DNA from: Promethearchaeota archaeon
GTDB taxonomy: Archaea > Asgardarchaeota > Lokiarchaeia > Sigyniarchaeales > Promethearchaeaceae
DNA: 64,000 nucleotides
Assembly: GCA_016933055.1 (NCBI GenBank)
Contig: JAFGBS010000009.1
Coordinates: forward strand, 199,590 to 263,589
Direction: 5' to 3'
Both the position numbers and the translations under genes were made by a program. The notes beneath the pieces were generated by a model. The model worked only from the letters and a program-made list of their open reading frames with translations. It was not told the origin of the DNA and searched no databases. Of the stretch, positions 43,892 through 53,830 are shown one piece after another (position 1 is the first letter of the stretch; every line of letters starts with the position of its first letter).

Positions 43892-45577
43892 CTACAATCC
43901 CCATTGATCAAGTCCTTTAGTTTTTTTTTTTGATGCAGGTGCTTTCTCGATCGCGCTTTTTTTACTGGTTTTTTTCGTTTTGTTTGGGGTTACCTCACTT
44001 TCTACTACAATTGAACCATTCATTTCAGGGGAACTAGATTGGGTTATATCGATTTTCTCTCCTTGCTGTGCCCGTATATGTTCATCCAATTGTGTTAAAA
44101 AAGGACGTATCATGGACTTTGGGATGAAAGCACCTGCTGCGGGGGGATGTCCTCCCCCCATATCTTTTAATCCCAAATTTGCAGAAACACTTCGTATAGC
44201 TTGAGACAAATTCACTCCTTTTTGTATTAAATCTTCATTACAACGCGCACTAAATTTATAAGTATCCCCATCTGATTGTGCATACCCAATAATAGGTTTA
44301 GATTTATCTATTTTTGAATTATCTACCAGTATAGTGCAAACTACCCCTACCATAAGTTCGGGTATTTGATCTTCCCCATCAAACGCTATGATTCCTTTAT
44401 AAGAAGTCATTTTATGTCCATTAATTAACCATGATACCCCATCCTCAAGTTTTTGAGTATATTCCTTAGAAGATTCAATACCTTTGATGATTACATTATT
44501 GGAACGATTAACACAACAAGCAATTCCAATGGAGGGAATTTCTAATCTTCCCGTCGCATTCAACATGGTAGAAAAATCTGTAGCATCATGGATTTCTGGA
44601 TAGGATTTAAATTGAGTAAGCAAATAATGAGTTCGTATCAATTTACTGATAGGAACATCCTTATCCTTATTTTCAGTATAAATTTTCTGTGTTAGGGCCG
44701 AAACAAGTTTGGTTTTTTCAGTAGAAGATAAATCAGGGAGAAAACGGGGATGTCCAAGATCATTTTCGTATTTCAATCCCACTTTCTTGAGAAAATATGC
44801 TGCTTTTTTGGGATCCTCATCGAATAAATTTATACCTTCAGGGAGGTGATTTGCTAATCCGAGAGGTAAAGAAATATTTCTAGGAAGAAATGGCTCCACT
44901 TCTTCCTTGATTGTCATTGTTTTTTTTGCATCTTCTAATATGGCCTTATTTTCCCCTATAAAAGACCGTGCATCACCTGCATTTTGGTGATCCCCAAGTG
45001 CTCCAATTATTGCCAAATGAGATAAATCTGCATTGTCAGCACGTAATTTTTTCACGAATAAATAACTCATTCCTGCAGCCGAAATTCCAGTACTTCCATT
45101 AATTCCAGCATAATAAGGATTTGCATGAAATCCTGAAATAGGAATAGATTCTTCTGTTTTTAGTGGTTGATGATGATCAAGGATAATATATTTTCTATTT
45201 GGGAGATATTCAGCTAATAGATTTATTTGTCCACTGCCAAAATCAAGAAAGATTGAAAAATTGTTATTTTCTTCCAAAATTGACTTAATTTTTAACAAAT
45301 TATGCTCATTTAATTGCTTTAAAATAGTGATCTGATAACTGATATTCTCTCTCTTAAGTGCTAATGCCATAATTGCTGCAGCACAAATACCATCGGTGTC
45401 AATATGAGAAAAAATATTTATACTACTAAAGAAATTCTCTTGATTCTGTTGCGACTGTACACTTTCGATATGATCCCGATATCTTGCTACATATTCTGTA
45501 TTAAAATAACTCACAGTCTTCTTCATCAATTCATCTAATTGTGCATTGAAAGTGATATCCTTGCTATTTTCCATCAT
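43892..45577 (-). CDS. RecJ-like DHH/DHHA1 phosphoesterase
   Basis: 561 residues. SHIDTDG (57-63) and LDHHQP (133-138) are the two metal-binding DHH motifs; GGGHPPAAGAF near 485 is the DHHA1 part. This is the archaeal RecJ/GAN type of exonuclease that works with GINS at the replication fork. The C-terminal 45 residues are Lys/Ser-rich and end in LDQWGL, a basic tail with a short aromatic end. It is convergent with larE and divergent from mch. Confidence 0.86.
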   Translation of the reverse strand: MMENSKDITFNAQLDELMKKTVSYFNTEYVARYRDHIESVQSQQNQENFFSSINIFSHIDTDGICAAAIMALALKRENISYQITILKQLNEHNLLKIKSILEENNNFSIFLDFGSGQINLLAEYLPNRKYIILDHHQPLKTEESIPISGFHANPYYAGINGSTGISAAGMSYLFVKKLRADNADLSHLAIIGALGDHQNAGDARSFIGENKAILEDAKKTMTIKEEVEPFLPRNISLPLGLANHLPEGINLFDEDPKKAAYFLKKVGLKYENDLGHPRFLPDLSSTEKTKLVSALTQKIYTENKDKDVPISKLIRTHYLLTQFKSYPEIHDATDFSTMLNATGRLEIPSIGIACCVNRSNNVIIKGIESSKEYTQKLEDGVSWLINGHKMTSYKGIIAFDGEDQIPELMVGVVCTILVDNSKIDKSKPIIGYAQSDGDTYKFSARCNEDLIQKGVNLSQAIRSVSANLGLKDMGGGHPPAAGAFIPKSMIRPFLTQLDEHIRAQQGEKIDITQSSSPEMNGSIVVESEVTPNKTKKTSKKSAIEKAPASKKKTKGLDQWGL

Positions 45578-45750
45578 GTTCCCTAAAAATCAAGTGCTTG
45601 GTAATATATGTATTATATTATTACTGGCATATTAGCATTTTAATTAAAAGAACTGTGAAAACACTCGCTAAAAAAAGAGAATTTCTTCCAATCTGCTTAT
45701 AAAAGAAAAAAAATAGGTTTTAATTCCAACATATTGAAATCTAACTAATT

Positions 45751-46752
45751 ATGTCAACTACCTCTATAAGCATCAATCGAAACGCTGAGTTACTATTGTA
45801 TCAAATTTCGGAAAAACATGATATCCTAGGATTCACAATTGAAAACCATCCTAGCGGTGCAAAACTCTATGATTTTTCGAATGCAAACATTGAAGGTAGT
45901 TTGTTTCTAAGTAGAATTCTAATGTCGGATTTATCCGTAGTACAATTATGTCCAGTAAAAGCGAGAATAAAAGCGCAATCTGGTACTATCGATCTGAATC
46001 TGATTGATATTAGTACTCAACATCCCTTACTGTCTTGTATGGCTAGTCTTTACGCGGGTTGGACCGTAAAAGCAAAAAAAACCGTAGACGGAAAAAAGAA
46101 GACGTATTTTAAAGCAATGGGATCTGGACCAGCTCGGGCATTAGCACAAGTAGAAAGGGATCTTTATGCGTTTCTTGACTATACTGATTCATATTCTTCT
46201 GCGGTTTTGTTTCTTGAAACCGCCCAAAAGCCCGACGAAAATGTAATTACATATGTTAGTGAGAAATGTAGAATAGAACCGAAAGATCTCCACATATTAT
46301 ATGCTCCTACAACATCTCTGGCAGGATCTGTCCAAATTGCTTCTCGAGTAGTTGAAACAGCATTACATAAATTTAAAGAACTTGGTATTGATCTGAGATG
46401 GGTCGTTTCTGGATGCGGTTCTTGCCCGATTGCTCCTGTTCTTAAAGATCCTATGAAAGCTATGGGCGTGACAAACGATTGTATTATGTTTACTGGCAAA
46501 GTTACATTAAGCATGGATATTCCGACGGGGTTAGAATCCAAATTCATCTCTTTATTTAAAAAATCTCCCTCCAATGCATCTCCTTCGTATGGGAAACCTT
46601 TCATTAAGACTTTACAAGATGCAGGTGGTGATTTTTACAAAATAGATTCTGGATTATTTGCTCCCGCACAAATCACGGTGATTAATCGCACAACCAATAA
46701 TATATTTACAGAAGGGGATTTAGCACCAGAAAAATTAGATTTTACAGAATAG
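45751..46752 (+). CDS. mch: Methenyltetrahydromethanopterin cyclohydrolase
   Basis: 333 residues, close to the family length. MGSGPARALA, HILYAPTTSLAGSVQIASRVVETALHK and WVVSGCGSCPIAPV are characteristic of Mch. It interconverts methenyl- and formyl-tetrahydromethanopterin, the step next to Ftr (35190). Followed at 32 bases by the presenilin-like gene on the same strand; the functional link is unclear. Confidence 0.93.
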   Translation: MSTTSISINRNAELLLYQISEKHDILGFTIENHPSGAKLYDFSNANIEGSLFLSRILMSDLSVVQLCPVKARIKAQSGTIDLNLIDISTQHPLLSCMASLYAGWTVKAKKTVDGKKKTYFKAMGSGPARALAQVERDLYAFLDYTDSYSSAVLFLETAQKPDENVITYVSEKCRIEPKDLHILYAPTTSLAGSVQIASRVVETALHKFKELGIDLRWVVSGCGSCPIAPVLKDPMKAMGVTNDCIMFTGKVTLSMDIPTGLESKFISLFKKSPSNASPSYGKPFIKTLQDAGGDFYKIDSGLFAPAQITVINRTTNNIFTEGDLAPEKLDFTE

Positions 46753-46783
46753 ATGAACCATAGAATTTTTAATGAGTAGTTGA

Positions 46784-47827
46784 ATGGCTAACCTAATGAA
46801 TAGAGAAGATGGAAAGACCAGTGATAATGGGGATGAGCTGTACTCAAATTCCTCAGCTGAATCTGAAAACAACTCAGAAGACATTTTACCAGCTGAAACT
46901 GAAAAGTCTACAATTTCTAATTTTTTACCTGTTTTTCGTGTCAAAATGACACTTCACAGTATCCCAATCATTATATCAATTACAATATCTGGCTTATTGG
47001 CATGGTATATCCATAATGTGGTTGAATTTGAAACGGTGATTCCTGAGAATTCCCCTTCTCAAGGATTAATAAATGGATTGATTTATACAGCCTTTGCGAT
47101 AGTATCAAGCATTGTTATATATCTTCTTGTTAAAAGAAAGGGCCAAAACGTACTAAAAATTATTATGACCATCGCCTTTATGTTTCTTAGTTTCACATTA
47201 TTCCTATTTTTTGGCATGCTATTGGTTCCATTTTTAGAATCTAGCTATATAGTATATTATACTTTTATGGGAATTTCTGCTATCCTTGCGGTACTGTTAA
47301 CGTACCTTTATTTTTCAGGAAAGTTATCAAAATGGCCTAAAAACATCTATGTGTTGGGAATTGGCACATTAATTGGAGGATTTATGGGGATTGCTATGCC
47401 ACCATGGACAACGGCAGTTCTATTGATCGGAGTTAGTGTTTGGGATATTATTAGTGTTAGAAGAGGTCCTATTAAAGGCATTATGGAAATCATGAATCAA
47501 GTTGATCACGAAGCAGTGAGTAATATGACAGAAGATGATTTTAAAGGTGCTGAAATTCAAATCGGGATTGGAGATATTGCATTTTACAGTATGCTTACAT
47601 CCGGATGTTTAATCCTTACATCAAAATACTTGATTTTTACCGGTAGCATCATTGTAACGCTATTTGCTGCGATTGGAATATTAATTGGAGCATTTGTTAC
47701 CATTAGGGCTCTTCGAAAGAATGCAATTTTACCCGGACTTCCATTTTCTATATTTTTAGGAATGACACTCGCTTTCTTTAGTTATTATATAATAGTTGTA
47801 GTGTTTGCATTCCAGTTTGTGCTGTAA
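46784..47827 (+). CDS. Presenilin/signal peptide peptidase-like intramembrane aspartyl protease
   Basis: 347 residues. An acidic cytoplasmic head (1-50) precedes about eight or nine membrane spans. The two catalytic Asp are visible: VWDIISV (Asp221, in the place of the YD motif) and IGIGDIAFYS (Asp264, the GxGD motif). The third motif near the end is PGLP (317-320) where presenilins have PALP. The RRGPIK loop after the first Asp and KGAEIQIGIGD spacing match archaeal presenilin homologues. It probably cuts membrane-spanning helices inside the lipid bilayer. Both changes (W for Y, G for A) are described under findings. Confidence 0.8.
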   Translation: MANLMNREDGKTSDNGDELYSNSSAESENNSEDILPAETEKSTISNFLPVFRVKMTLHSIPIIISITISGLLAWYIHNVVEFETVIPENSPSQGLINGLIYTAFAIVSSIVIYLLVKRKGQNVLKIIMTIAFMFLSFTLFLFFGMLLVPFLESSYIVYYTFMGISAILAVLLTYLYFSGKLSKWPKNIYVLGIGTLIGGFMGIAMPPWTTAVLLIGVSVWDIISVRRGPIKGIMEIMNQVDHEAVSNMTEDDFKGAEIQIGIGDIAFYSMLTSGCLILTSKYLIFTGSIIVTLFAAIGILIGAFVTIRALRKNAILPGLPFSIFLGMTLAFFSYYIIVVVFAFQFVL

Positions 47828-47937
47828 ATATCAGCTGATTTTACCGCTATTCCGGAAAAAAGCGTGATTAGTTTTTTTATATTACTAAAGTATTGGTATA
47901 TTATTCTTACCACAAGAAAAGAGACAAATTGGTGTTT

Positions 47938-48858
47938 ATGAAGACAGAAAAATCATCTCCGGACCTTGAAACCGAAGTCGTATTTGCAGGCTTATGCGCC
48001 CACTGTGGTTGCTGTGGTGCATTCTGCCCCCATATTGAATATCAACAAGACGGGTTACCTCAAATTTTAGACGCTTGTAATGAAACAGTTGGGCAATGTT
48101 ATAACAGTTGCCCCAGAACATCATTAGATATTTCCAACATAGAACAAAAAATGTTCGGGCATTTACGGGAAGATGAATCCTTAGGTTATTTTACTAAAAG
48201 TATATTAGTGAAATCAAAAAATTCCATTCTCAATATTTTAATAGATACAGCTTTTAAGCACTCACTTATTGATTCCATCGTAGTACCTGAAAATCAAAGT
48301 AAAAAACCAGTTAATAATATTCCCAAAGTAATCGAAAAATCGAAGGATGTACCCAAATTAACCAGTCGCAATATTGATTATACCGGACCGTTAGTGACTG
48401 GAGTAAATGCAGCCTATACAGCGGGATTCAAATCAGTGGGTTTAGTGGGCAATCCATGCCATTTTCAAGGCATTGCAAAAATGCAGAATTCTGATTTCCG
48501 ATCAGGAATCAGCGTTCAATCCCTTAAAATCGCAATAATGTGTGCAGCTGGGGGTGCAACAGGGTGTATATATTGTATAGACTACGCAGGTGAGTTTTCC
48601 GATATTTCTTATTCGGACATTGGTTTGGATGATAATCAAGCATTATTATTGATTCGAACAAAAAATGGTCAGGATTTGGTCGATTTTGCTGCAAAAAATA
48701 AGAGTTTCGAGATCATCAGCGAATCTCCGGATTTATCTAAAATTCAAGATTTGGCAAATAAAAAGAAAACTCGTAATATCAACAATTTATTGAAATTGCA
48801 GAACGGAAAAATTGGATACTTAGAATTGAACGGAAAAACTCTATCTGCACTATTTTAG
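47938..48858 (+). CDS. FrhB-type F420-dependent iron-sulfur flavoprotein subunit
   Basis: About 306 residues. CAHCGCCGAFCPH is an N-terminal [4Fe-4S] motif; VGNPCHFQGIAKMQ and ISYSDIG match the FrhB/FdhB core that binds FAD and F420. The usual GGVVTALL-like segment is hardly recognisable. It may bring electrons from F420 to an unknown partner, and it is a plausible partner for Mch/Ftr-dependent C1 oxidation. ATG at 47938 is chosen; a TTG at 47893 would add 15 basic residues. Confidence 0.82.
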   Translation: MKTEKSSPDLETEVVFAGLCAHCGCCGAFCPHIEYQQDGLPQILDACNETVGQCYNSCPRTSLDISNIEQKMFGHLREDESLGYFTKSILVKSKNSILNILIDTAFKHSLIDSIVVPENQSKKPVNNIPKVIEKSKDVPKLTSRNIDYTGPLVTGVNAAYTAGFKSVGLVGNPCHFQGIAKMQNSDFRSGISVQSLKIAIMCAAGGATGCIYCIDYAGEFSDISYSDIGLDDNQALLLIRTKNGQDLVDFAAKNKSFEIISESPDLSKIQDLANKKKTRNINNLLKLQNGKIGYLELNGKTLSALF

Positions 48859-48898
48859 ACCTTTCCGTAACATTTTTGATTTATGGACAATTGAGAAA

Positions 48899-48916
48899 AA
48901 TCACCGATAGGTGATT
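48899..48916 (+). promoter_or_regulatory. Hairpin covering the ribosome binding site of the 63-residue gene
   Basis: AATCACC (48899-48905), a GATA loop and GGTGATT (48910-48916) form a perfect 7-base stem. GGTGAT is complementary to the 3' end of archaeal 16S rRNA and lies 4 bases before the ATG at 48921, so the hairpin could hide the ribosome binding site. Confidence 0.5.
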
Positions 48917-48920
48917 ATGC

Positions 48921-49112
48921 ATGACTGAACCAGAAAAGCTTGATGCAATTGCTAAAGAAATTGCCCTTGTGAGAAATCTACCATATACTCTTAAAATCGA
49001 GAAAGTTGATGGAAATACATACCATTGTCGTAGTTCTTGGGGGAACCACATAACTTACATTAAGAAAGATGATCATTATTTCATCGAGACAGAACTTGAC
49101 AAAAAGAGCTAG
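48921..49112 (+). CDS. Small protein of 63 residues, unknown
   Basis: 63 residues (MTEPEKLDAIAKEIALV...), one N-terminal helix followed by an apparent beta meander (LKIEKVDGNTYHCRSSWGNHITYIKKDD). It is not recognised. Coding is supported by an SD-like GGTGAT just upstream and good composition. Its stop overlaps the convergent XPD helicase stop by 4 bases. Confidence 0.65.
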   Translation: MTEPEKLDAIAKEIALVRNLPYTLKIEKVDGNTYHCRSSWGNHITYIKKDDHYFIETELDKKS

Positions 49113-51046
49113 AAAAACGAACTTAATTGTTCTGCTATCTTATTTGGTTTATTAGGTACAACTATTAAGTTTTGAGCAAACCATTTTGAAAGTAAACCTC
49201 GATACTGGTTGAATCGATTGTCCATTAAGATAATTGCACCCTTATCCTCTAATCTGCGTATCGGTCGTCCTGCAGCTTGATTTGCACGCTTAACAGCTGG
49301 ACCTAGATAAGCATAATTCCAACCTTTCCGAGATCCAAATTTTTCATCATAATATTTAATTTTTGCATCGGAACGTGGAGTAGGCTTATGAAATGGAAAT
49401 CCCACTACAACCACTGCATTCATAAAATCCCCTGGAAAATCTTCTCCCTCGCTATTCCGACCCCCACATACCCCTAATAACACAGCTCCACGACGTTGGG
49501 CTGCAGATTTAAAATTGTGGATCATATTTGCATTATCCGAAGCAGATTTCTGGGATTCCTCGATAAAAACTTCTTTATTAGAAAAACGAATAAGATCTAA
49601 TAGTCCACTTTTAACTAGCGCATTAAGAATTCCATAAGAGGCACAAAAGATCCCCACATTTTTAGGAGTATTAAATAAAACTTCAGAAATTAATTCATTC
49701 ATATCCTCAAAAGTCTTCTGACTTCTATTTTGATAACGGGTGTTCAACTGGTCAATTAGTAATGCTTTGACGTGATTTTCGGGAAATGGGCTATCAATTT
49801 CGATTACATGGGTTATACGGGGCAATTCATCTAACCCAAGTAATTTGATGTATATCTCCGCATTTAAAGTGCCTGAACAACTACATGTAGCATAACAAGG
49901 GATAAATACTTCTTTGGAGATTTCTCTTGGATCTAGAGCTACAATCTCAAGGTGGAAGATTTTCTCACCTGTTTTTCGTATTTTGGGTACTATACAAAAA
50001 AAATAATTATCCTTATCTCGGATCTGTACGAGTTTTTCCATGAATTGCGCAACATTTCCAATAAAATCGATAGGATTCATCCCCGCTGAAAGTTTCTCGT
50101 GCATCAATCCCTCACCATAACCTTTCAAATCAATTATTGCATCGTGTAATTCATCAATTGAGTCCACTCGGACATCTTTCACCAGACGATTAAGAATGAT
50201 GATCGGATTAAGAGCAATCTCTTCATTTTTGACTTTTGGTTCTAAAGCATTAATAAGATCGATCCATGTTTCGACTAAACGAATATAATCTATATGAGCT
50301 CTATTTGTGCGAAGTTCTTTGCTTGCTTGATTTAGTGCATACGTAGTTAAACGTGATGAGTCAATCTCTGCCAGCATATCTGGAAGATTATGACATTCGT
50401 CCATGATGATAATGGTCTTATCCAATTCGATTTTCGCACCAGCGAGGAAGGTTTTTCGAATATCAGGATTAAAAATCCATTGATAATTACAGACAATCAC
50501 TTGTACAGCTTGCATCATGAAGCGAGCAAAAAAATAGGGACAAATTTCATTATTAATGCAGATTTGGATTAATTCCTCTGCATCTATACTACTATTCATA
50601 ATCACCGATGACAATTTCGATTCTCGTTTCAACTTCATTACTTTATTATAATATCGACAATTCTTGTTTTTTCGCAATTCCGAACAGATATTCATGATAT
50701 CCGTAGGAGATCCCTTTATCTTTTGGACAATTTTATGAATACACATTTCTTTACGCCCTCGGATGGATATAGCAGAGATTTCTACATTCACTTTAGTATT
50801 TATATTTGTGATCTCCTCAATTACGCGGGCATTTTGACTATGAGTTCGACACAAATAAATAAGTTTCATGTCCGTATTCATAATGATAGGTAAGGATGCA
50901 GCCAAATTACACACAGTTTTTCCTGTTCCATTTGGTGCAATTAACAACGAATGTTCTTGTGCTTGGAATGCTCTATAGATGGATTGAATAACTTCTTCTT
51001 GGCTTTTTCTATAGGTTTCGTAAGGAAAAATATCTTTATAATCCAT
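49109..51046 (-). CDS. XPD/Rad3-type iron-sulfur helicase
   Basis: 645 residues. Walker A APNGTGKT (37-44), LCRTHSQ motif Ia, four cluster cysteines (Cys102, 121, 130, 169), the DECH box in MDECHNLPD, and QAAGRPIRR as motif VI. This is the archaeal XPD superfamily-2 5'-3' DNA helicase, active in nucleotide excision repair. A DinG-type helicase is a possible alternative. Tail to tail with the 63-residue gene. Confidence 0.9.
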   Translation of the reverse strand: MDYKDIFPYETYRKSQEEVIQSIYRAFQAQEHSLLIAPNGTGKTVCNLAASLPIIMNTDMKLIYLCRTHSQNARVIEEITNINTKVNVEISAISIRGRKEMCIHKIVQKIKGSPTDIMNICSELRKNKNCRYYNKVMKLKRESKLSSVIMNSSIDAEELIQICINNEICPYFFARFMMQAVQVIVCNYQWIFNPDIRKTFLAGAKIELDKTIIIMDECHNLPDMLAEIDSSRLTTYALNQASKELRTNRAHIDYIRLVETWIDLINALEPKVKNEEIALNPIIILNRLVKDVRVDSIDELHDAIIDLKGYGEGLMHEKLSAGMNPIDFIGNVAQFMEKLVQIRDKDNYFFCIVPKIRKTGEKIFHLEIVALDPREISKEVFIPCYATCSCSGTLNAEIYIKLLGLDELPRITHVIEIDSPFPENHVKALLIDQLNTRYQNRSQKTFEDMNELISEVLFNTPKNVGIFCASYGILNALVKSGLLDLIRFSNKEVFIEESQKSASDNANMIHNFKSAAQRRGAVLLGVCGGRNSEGEDFPGDFMNAVVVVGFPFHKPTPRSDAKIKYYDEKFGSRKGWNYAYLGPAVKRANQAAGRPIRRLEDKGAIILMDNRFNQYRGLLSKWFAQNLIVVPNKPNKIAEQLSSFF

Positions 51047-51161
51047 GGATTAATACCCTCTCTCTACATTCATACTACTTAAAGCACATGATTTAAAGCT
51101 ACCTAGCTTGGTACAATTAAGTTTTTTTAAAGATATAATATATTAAATATATAACAGGGGT

Positions 51162-51968
51162 GTGATGATGCAACAAAATCGTAAAAACCTTCAAAAATAT
51201 AGCACTCTAATATCATTCAGTGCAGTTTTTTGGGGATTTTTTATAGGAGCAATCTTTCAAGGGTGGGATGCCATCTCCCTTCTTTTCATCCCCCTTAGTC
51301 ATTATCTATTTTTTCTGTGGCTTCAGCTGGAATGGATCCTAAAAACTCCAATGGACCATAAAACCTACTACATACATGCTTTCACTTTAGGAAATTCAGA
51401 AAAAATTTCCCGAAGATATCTGTATTGCTCAATTTTTGAACTGATTATTATTATCACTATGGGTATCGAGTCTATCTATCATCCTCACCTAGTTGAGAGA
51501 TATTTTATCTTGTACATTATCCCTTTCGTGATCATTTTCCTCTTCTCCCCTTACTTCACTATGCATGATCTCGGAAAAAACTGCATGATCATTCTAAAAG
51601 GGTCAAAAAATGAACTCCCTATTACTGTCAATTTTAAAAAACAAACAATTAAGGTTCTTCACAACACAATACTGATTATTGACATTGCTTTAGTGGTATT
51701 ATGGATAGGATTTGTGATTTTGGGATATTTCGGTATTTTTTATTATCCCGTGTTCGTTCCACCATCTACTCAAGCCATTAAATTATCCTACCTATTGATA
51801 ATTTTAATCATTTTTACTTTCGTGCAGCAAGTAGCCTATTTGATATTTGTCCATATTTTTATACTGAACCAAACTTACCTTATTGTGCAAAACACTCCAG
51901 AACTTAAAGCAATTTTCAGTTCCCTATTAGACACTTATTTCATACTTCCCCGATTTTTCAAAGCTTGA
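51162..51968 (+). CDS. Six-span membrane protein of unknown function
   Basis: About 267 residues with about six hydrophobic segments (for example FWGFFIGAIFQGW, IIPFVIIFLF and LLIILIIFTFVQQV). The loops carry Lys/His clusters. I do not recognise a family. GTG (51162) and ATG (51165, 51168) are all in frame just after an AGGGGTG; the first ATG pair is equally likely. Its 3' end overlaps the glycogen synthase gene by 34 bases, convergent. Confidence 0.65.
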   Translation: MMMQQNRKNLQKYSTLISFSAVFWGFFIGAIFQGWDAISLLFIPLSHYLFFLWLQLEWILKTPMDHKTYYIHAFTLGNSEKISRRYLYCSIFELIIIITMGIESIYHPHLVERYFILYIIPFVIIFLFSPYFTMHDLGKNCMIILKGSKNELPITVNFKKQTIKVLHNTILIIDIALVVLWIGFVILGYFGIFYYPVFVPPSTQAIKLSYLLIILIIFTFVQQVAYLIFVHIFILNQTYLIVQNTPELKAIFSSLLDTYFILPRFFKA

Positions 51969-53734
51969 TTATAAAGCTTCGGTAGTTTCTGAGTTACTTG
52001 ATTCCATCTGAAGTTCTCCTCAACTCGCTTAATTGCATTATTTCGGATAAGTGTCGCTAGATTGGGATAAAATTCGATAATTTCTTGTAAAACTGGGTGT
52101 TTTATGAACTTCTTGAGGGAACTTATACGATCTTGGTTATTAAATGATCCATACTTAGTTTGTTCACCAATCTTAACGATAGAGATTACGTCAGAAACGG
52201 CGTCTGCGAGCAATACGGGTTCTTCCATCCGTACTAACAATCCGGTTCCTCGTAGTTTTTCTTTTCCAATATCAACCACAATCTCTTGTAATCCTCCCGT
52301 TTGAGACGCCACGACAGGGACTTTTGCTACCATAGCTTCAAGAGCCATGATTCCAAATGGTTCCCAACGAGATGGAGCACAATACACATCTGCTGCGAGA
52401 TGCATTAGAAAAAATAACGAAAAAACCTTACCAAATATCATGCGTACGTTATCTGTGAATAATTTTATCCTCTCCAGATAGTATTCCAAATCTGGAATCG
52501 CAAATTCTGTGGGAAGTACAGACAATATGAATTTAGTATCAGGATGGACTTTTAATATCATAGGCACTGCGTCAAGTAACACATCTATACCCTTTTGTTT
52601 AGAGATTCTCCCCGTAGTTATAACCAAAGGACCATCTTCATAGAAATTCGCTATTTTTCCACGACATACACCATCAGAATCCTTCATATAGGGAAAGAAG
52701 GTTAGAAGGTCTTCTAATGCTTTTTGGACCTTTTTTGAATCGATAACAGGTTCGAAATCCTGCAAATAACTAAATCCTCTAGTTAATAGAAAACGTCTGA
52801 ATGTACTGCGTGAATACCAGTTTTTTGAACCTAAAGCCTTTAACCCCGTTTCATAAGAATTTTTAACCGAATTTAGCAAAGAATCATATTCCCAATCGCA
52901 ACCATTCCATATGTAGTCTATTTTGGGATAGATCCATCCTCCTCCTAAATTTCCAACAACATTTGATAACGCATAGTCTTCACTTACGCTTGTGACTAAA
53001 TCTGCAAAATAAACCCCGATTTTTTCTAAAGTTGGTTCAAAAAACTCAGAACCCTTGCAAAATCGATAAAATTCAGAAAAATTAAAGGTCTTGTGTTCAC
53101 CTCCAATGAATACATCAAATGGTATCTCCTCTATACCACATGCTATTAAAAAATCTGAATTTTTCCGAGGCCAAGTAAGTAAATGAACTGTTAAAATCGT
53201 CGCTACGTCCCTTTCTTGTTTCAATAATTCTTGTCTGCAACAAATCATAGCTGGTACCCCATGGTGATCGTGGCAATGGATAAGATCGGGAACCTTCATC
53301 GGATTTTCATGGAGCAAGGACTTAATATAATGTTTCATGCCCAAGGAAAACAGAACGAACTTTCCTGAAAGGGAATCAGGGCTATATACTGTAGGATCAT
53401 TAAGAATTCTTGACGAAAATTCATTTTTACCAGCAAGTATAATAACATTAATGCCATTGAGATGCCCTATGTAATATTCGATATGGATAGATTCTATTGT
53501 ATCTCCCAACTGAAGATTAAGAGCATTAATTGTGGTGGTACATTCGTAATCAAGTTTGTGTAATTTTAGTTTTTCTCGTATAGCAGATTCTTTATGAACA
53601 CCATGAGATGGAATGAATAGAGTGATATTATACTGATCCGCTAGCCATTTTGTTTGATTTGCGGGGACCTCACCTAATCCCCCTACTTTGATAATTCCTG
53701 CATACTCAAAGGAAAATACCCAGAGGTTTTGCAT
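51935..53734 (-). CDS. glgA: Glycogen/starch synthase-like glycosyltransferase (GT5)
   Basis: 599 residues. KVGGLGEVP (16-24) is the ADP/UDP-sugar binding start of GT5 enzymes, and the C-terminal EPFGIMALEAMVAKVPVVAS with GGLQEIV is the GT-B donor site. GT5 glycogen synthases extend alpha-1,4-glucan with ADP- or UDP-glucose. The middle has an insertion of about 60 residues (about 270-340). Convergent with the six-span membrane protein. Confidence 0.87.
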   Translation of the reverse strand: MQNLWVFSFEYAGIIKVGGLGEVPANQTKWLADQYNITLFIPSHGVHKESAIREKLKLHKLDYECTTTINALNLQLGDTIESIHIEYYIGHLNGINVIILAGKNEFSSRILNDPTVYSPDSLSGKFVLFSLGMKHYIKSLLHENPMKVPDLIHCHDHHGVPAMICCRQELLKQERDVATILTVHLLTWPRKNSDFLIACGIEEIPFDVFIGGEHKTFNFSEFYRFCKGSEFFEPTLEKIGVYFADLVTSVSEDYALSNVVGNLGGGWIYPKIDYIWNGCDWEYDSLLNSVKNSYETGLKALGSKNWYSRSTFRRFLLTRGFSYLQDFEPVIDSKKVQKALEDLLTFFPYMKDSDGVCRGKIANFYEDGPLVITTGRISKQKGIDVLLDAVPMILKVHPDTKFILSVLPTEFAIPDLEYYLERIKLFTDNVRMIFGKVFSLFFLMHLAADVYCAPSRWEPFGIMALEAMVAKVPVVASQTGGLQEIVVDIGKEKLRGTGLLVRMEEPVLLADAVSDVISIVKIGEQTKYGSFNNQDRISSLKKFIKHPVLQEIIEFYPNLATLIRNNAIKRVEENFRWNQVTQKLPKLYNQALKNRGSMK

Positions 53735-53830
53735 CTGTGTTAAACGCCGTGAATTTTATTATGTACAATATGTTTATCTAGCTTTATCCTCTAAATATAT
53801 TTATTAATTCTAAAATGAGAGAATGATAAT

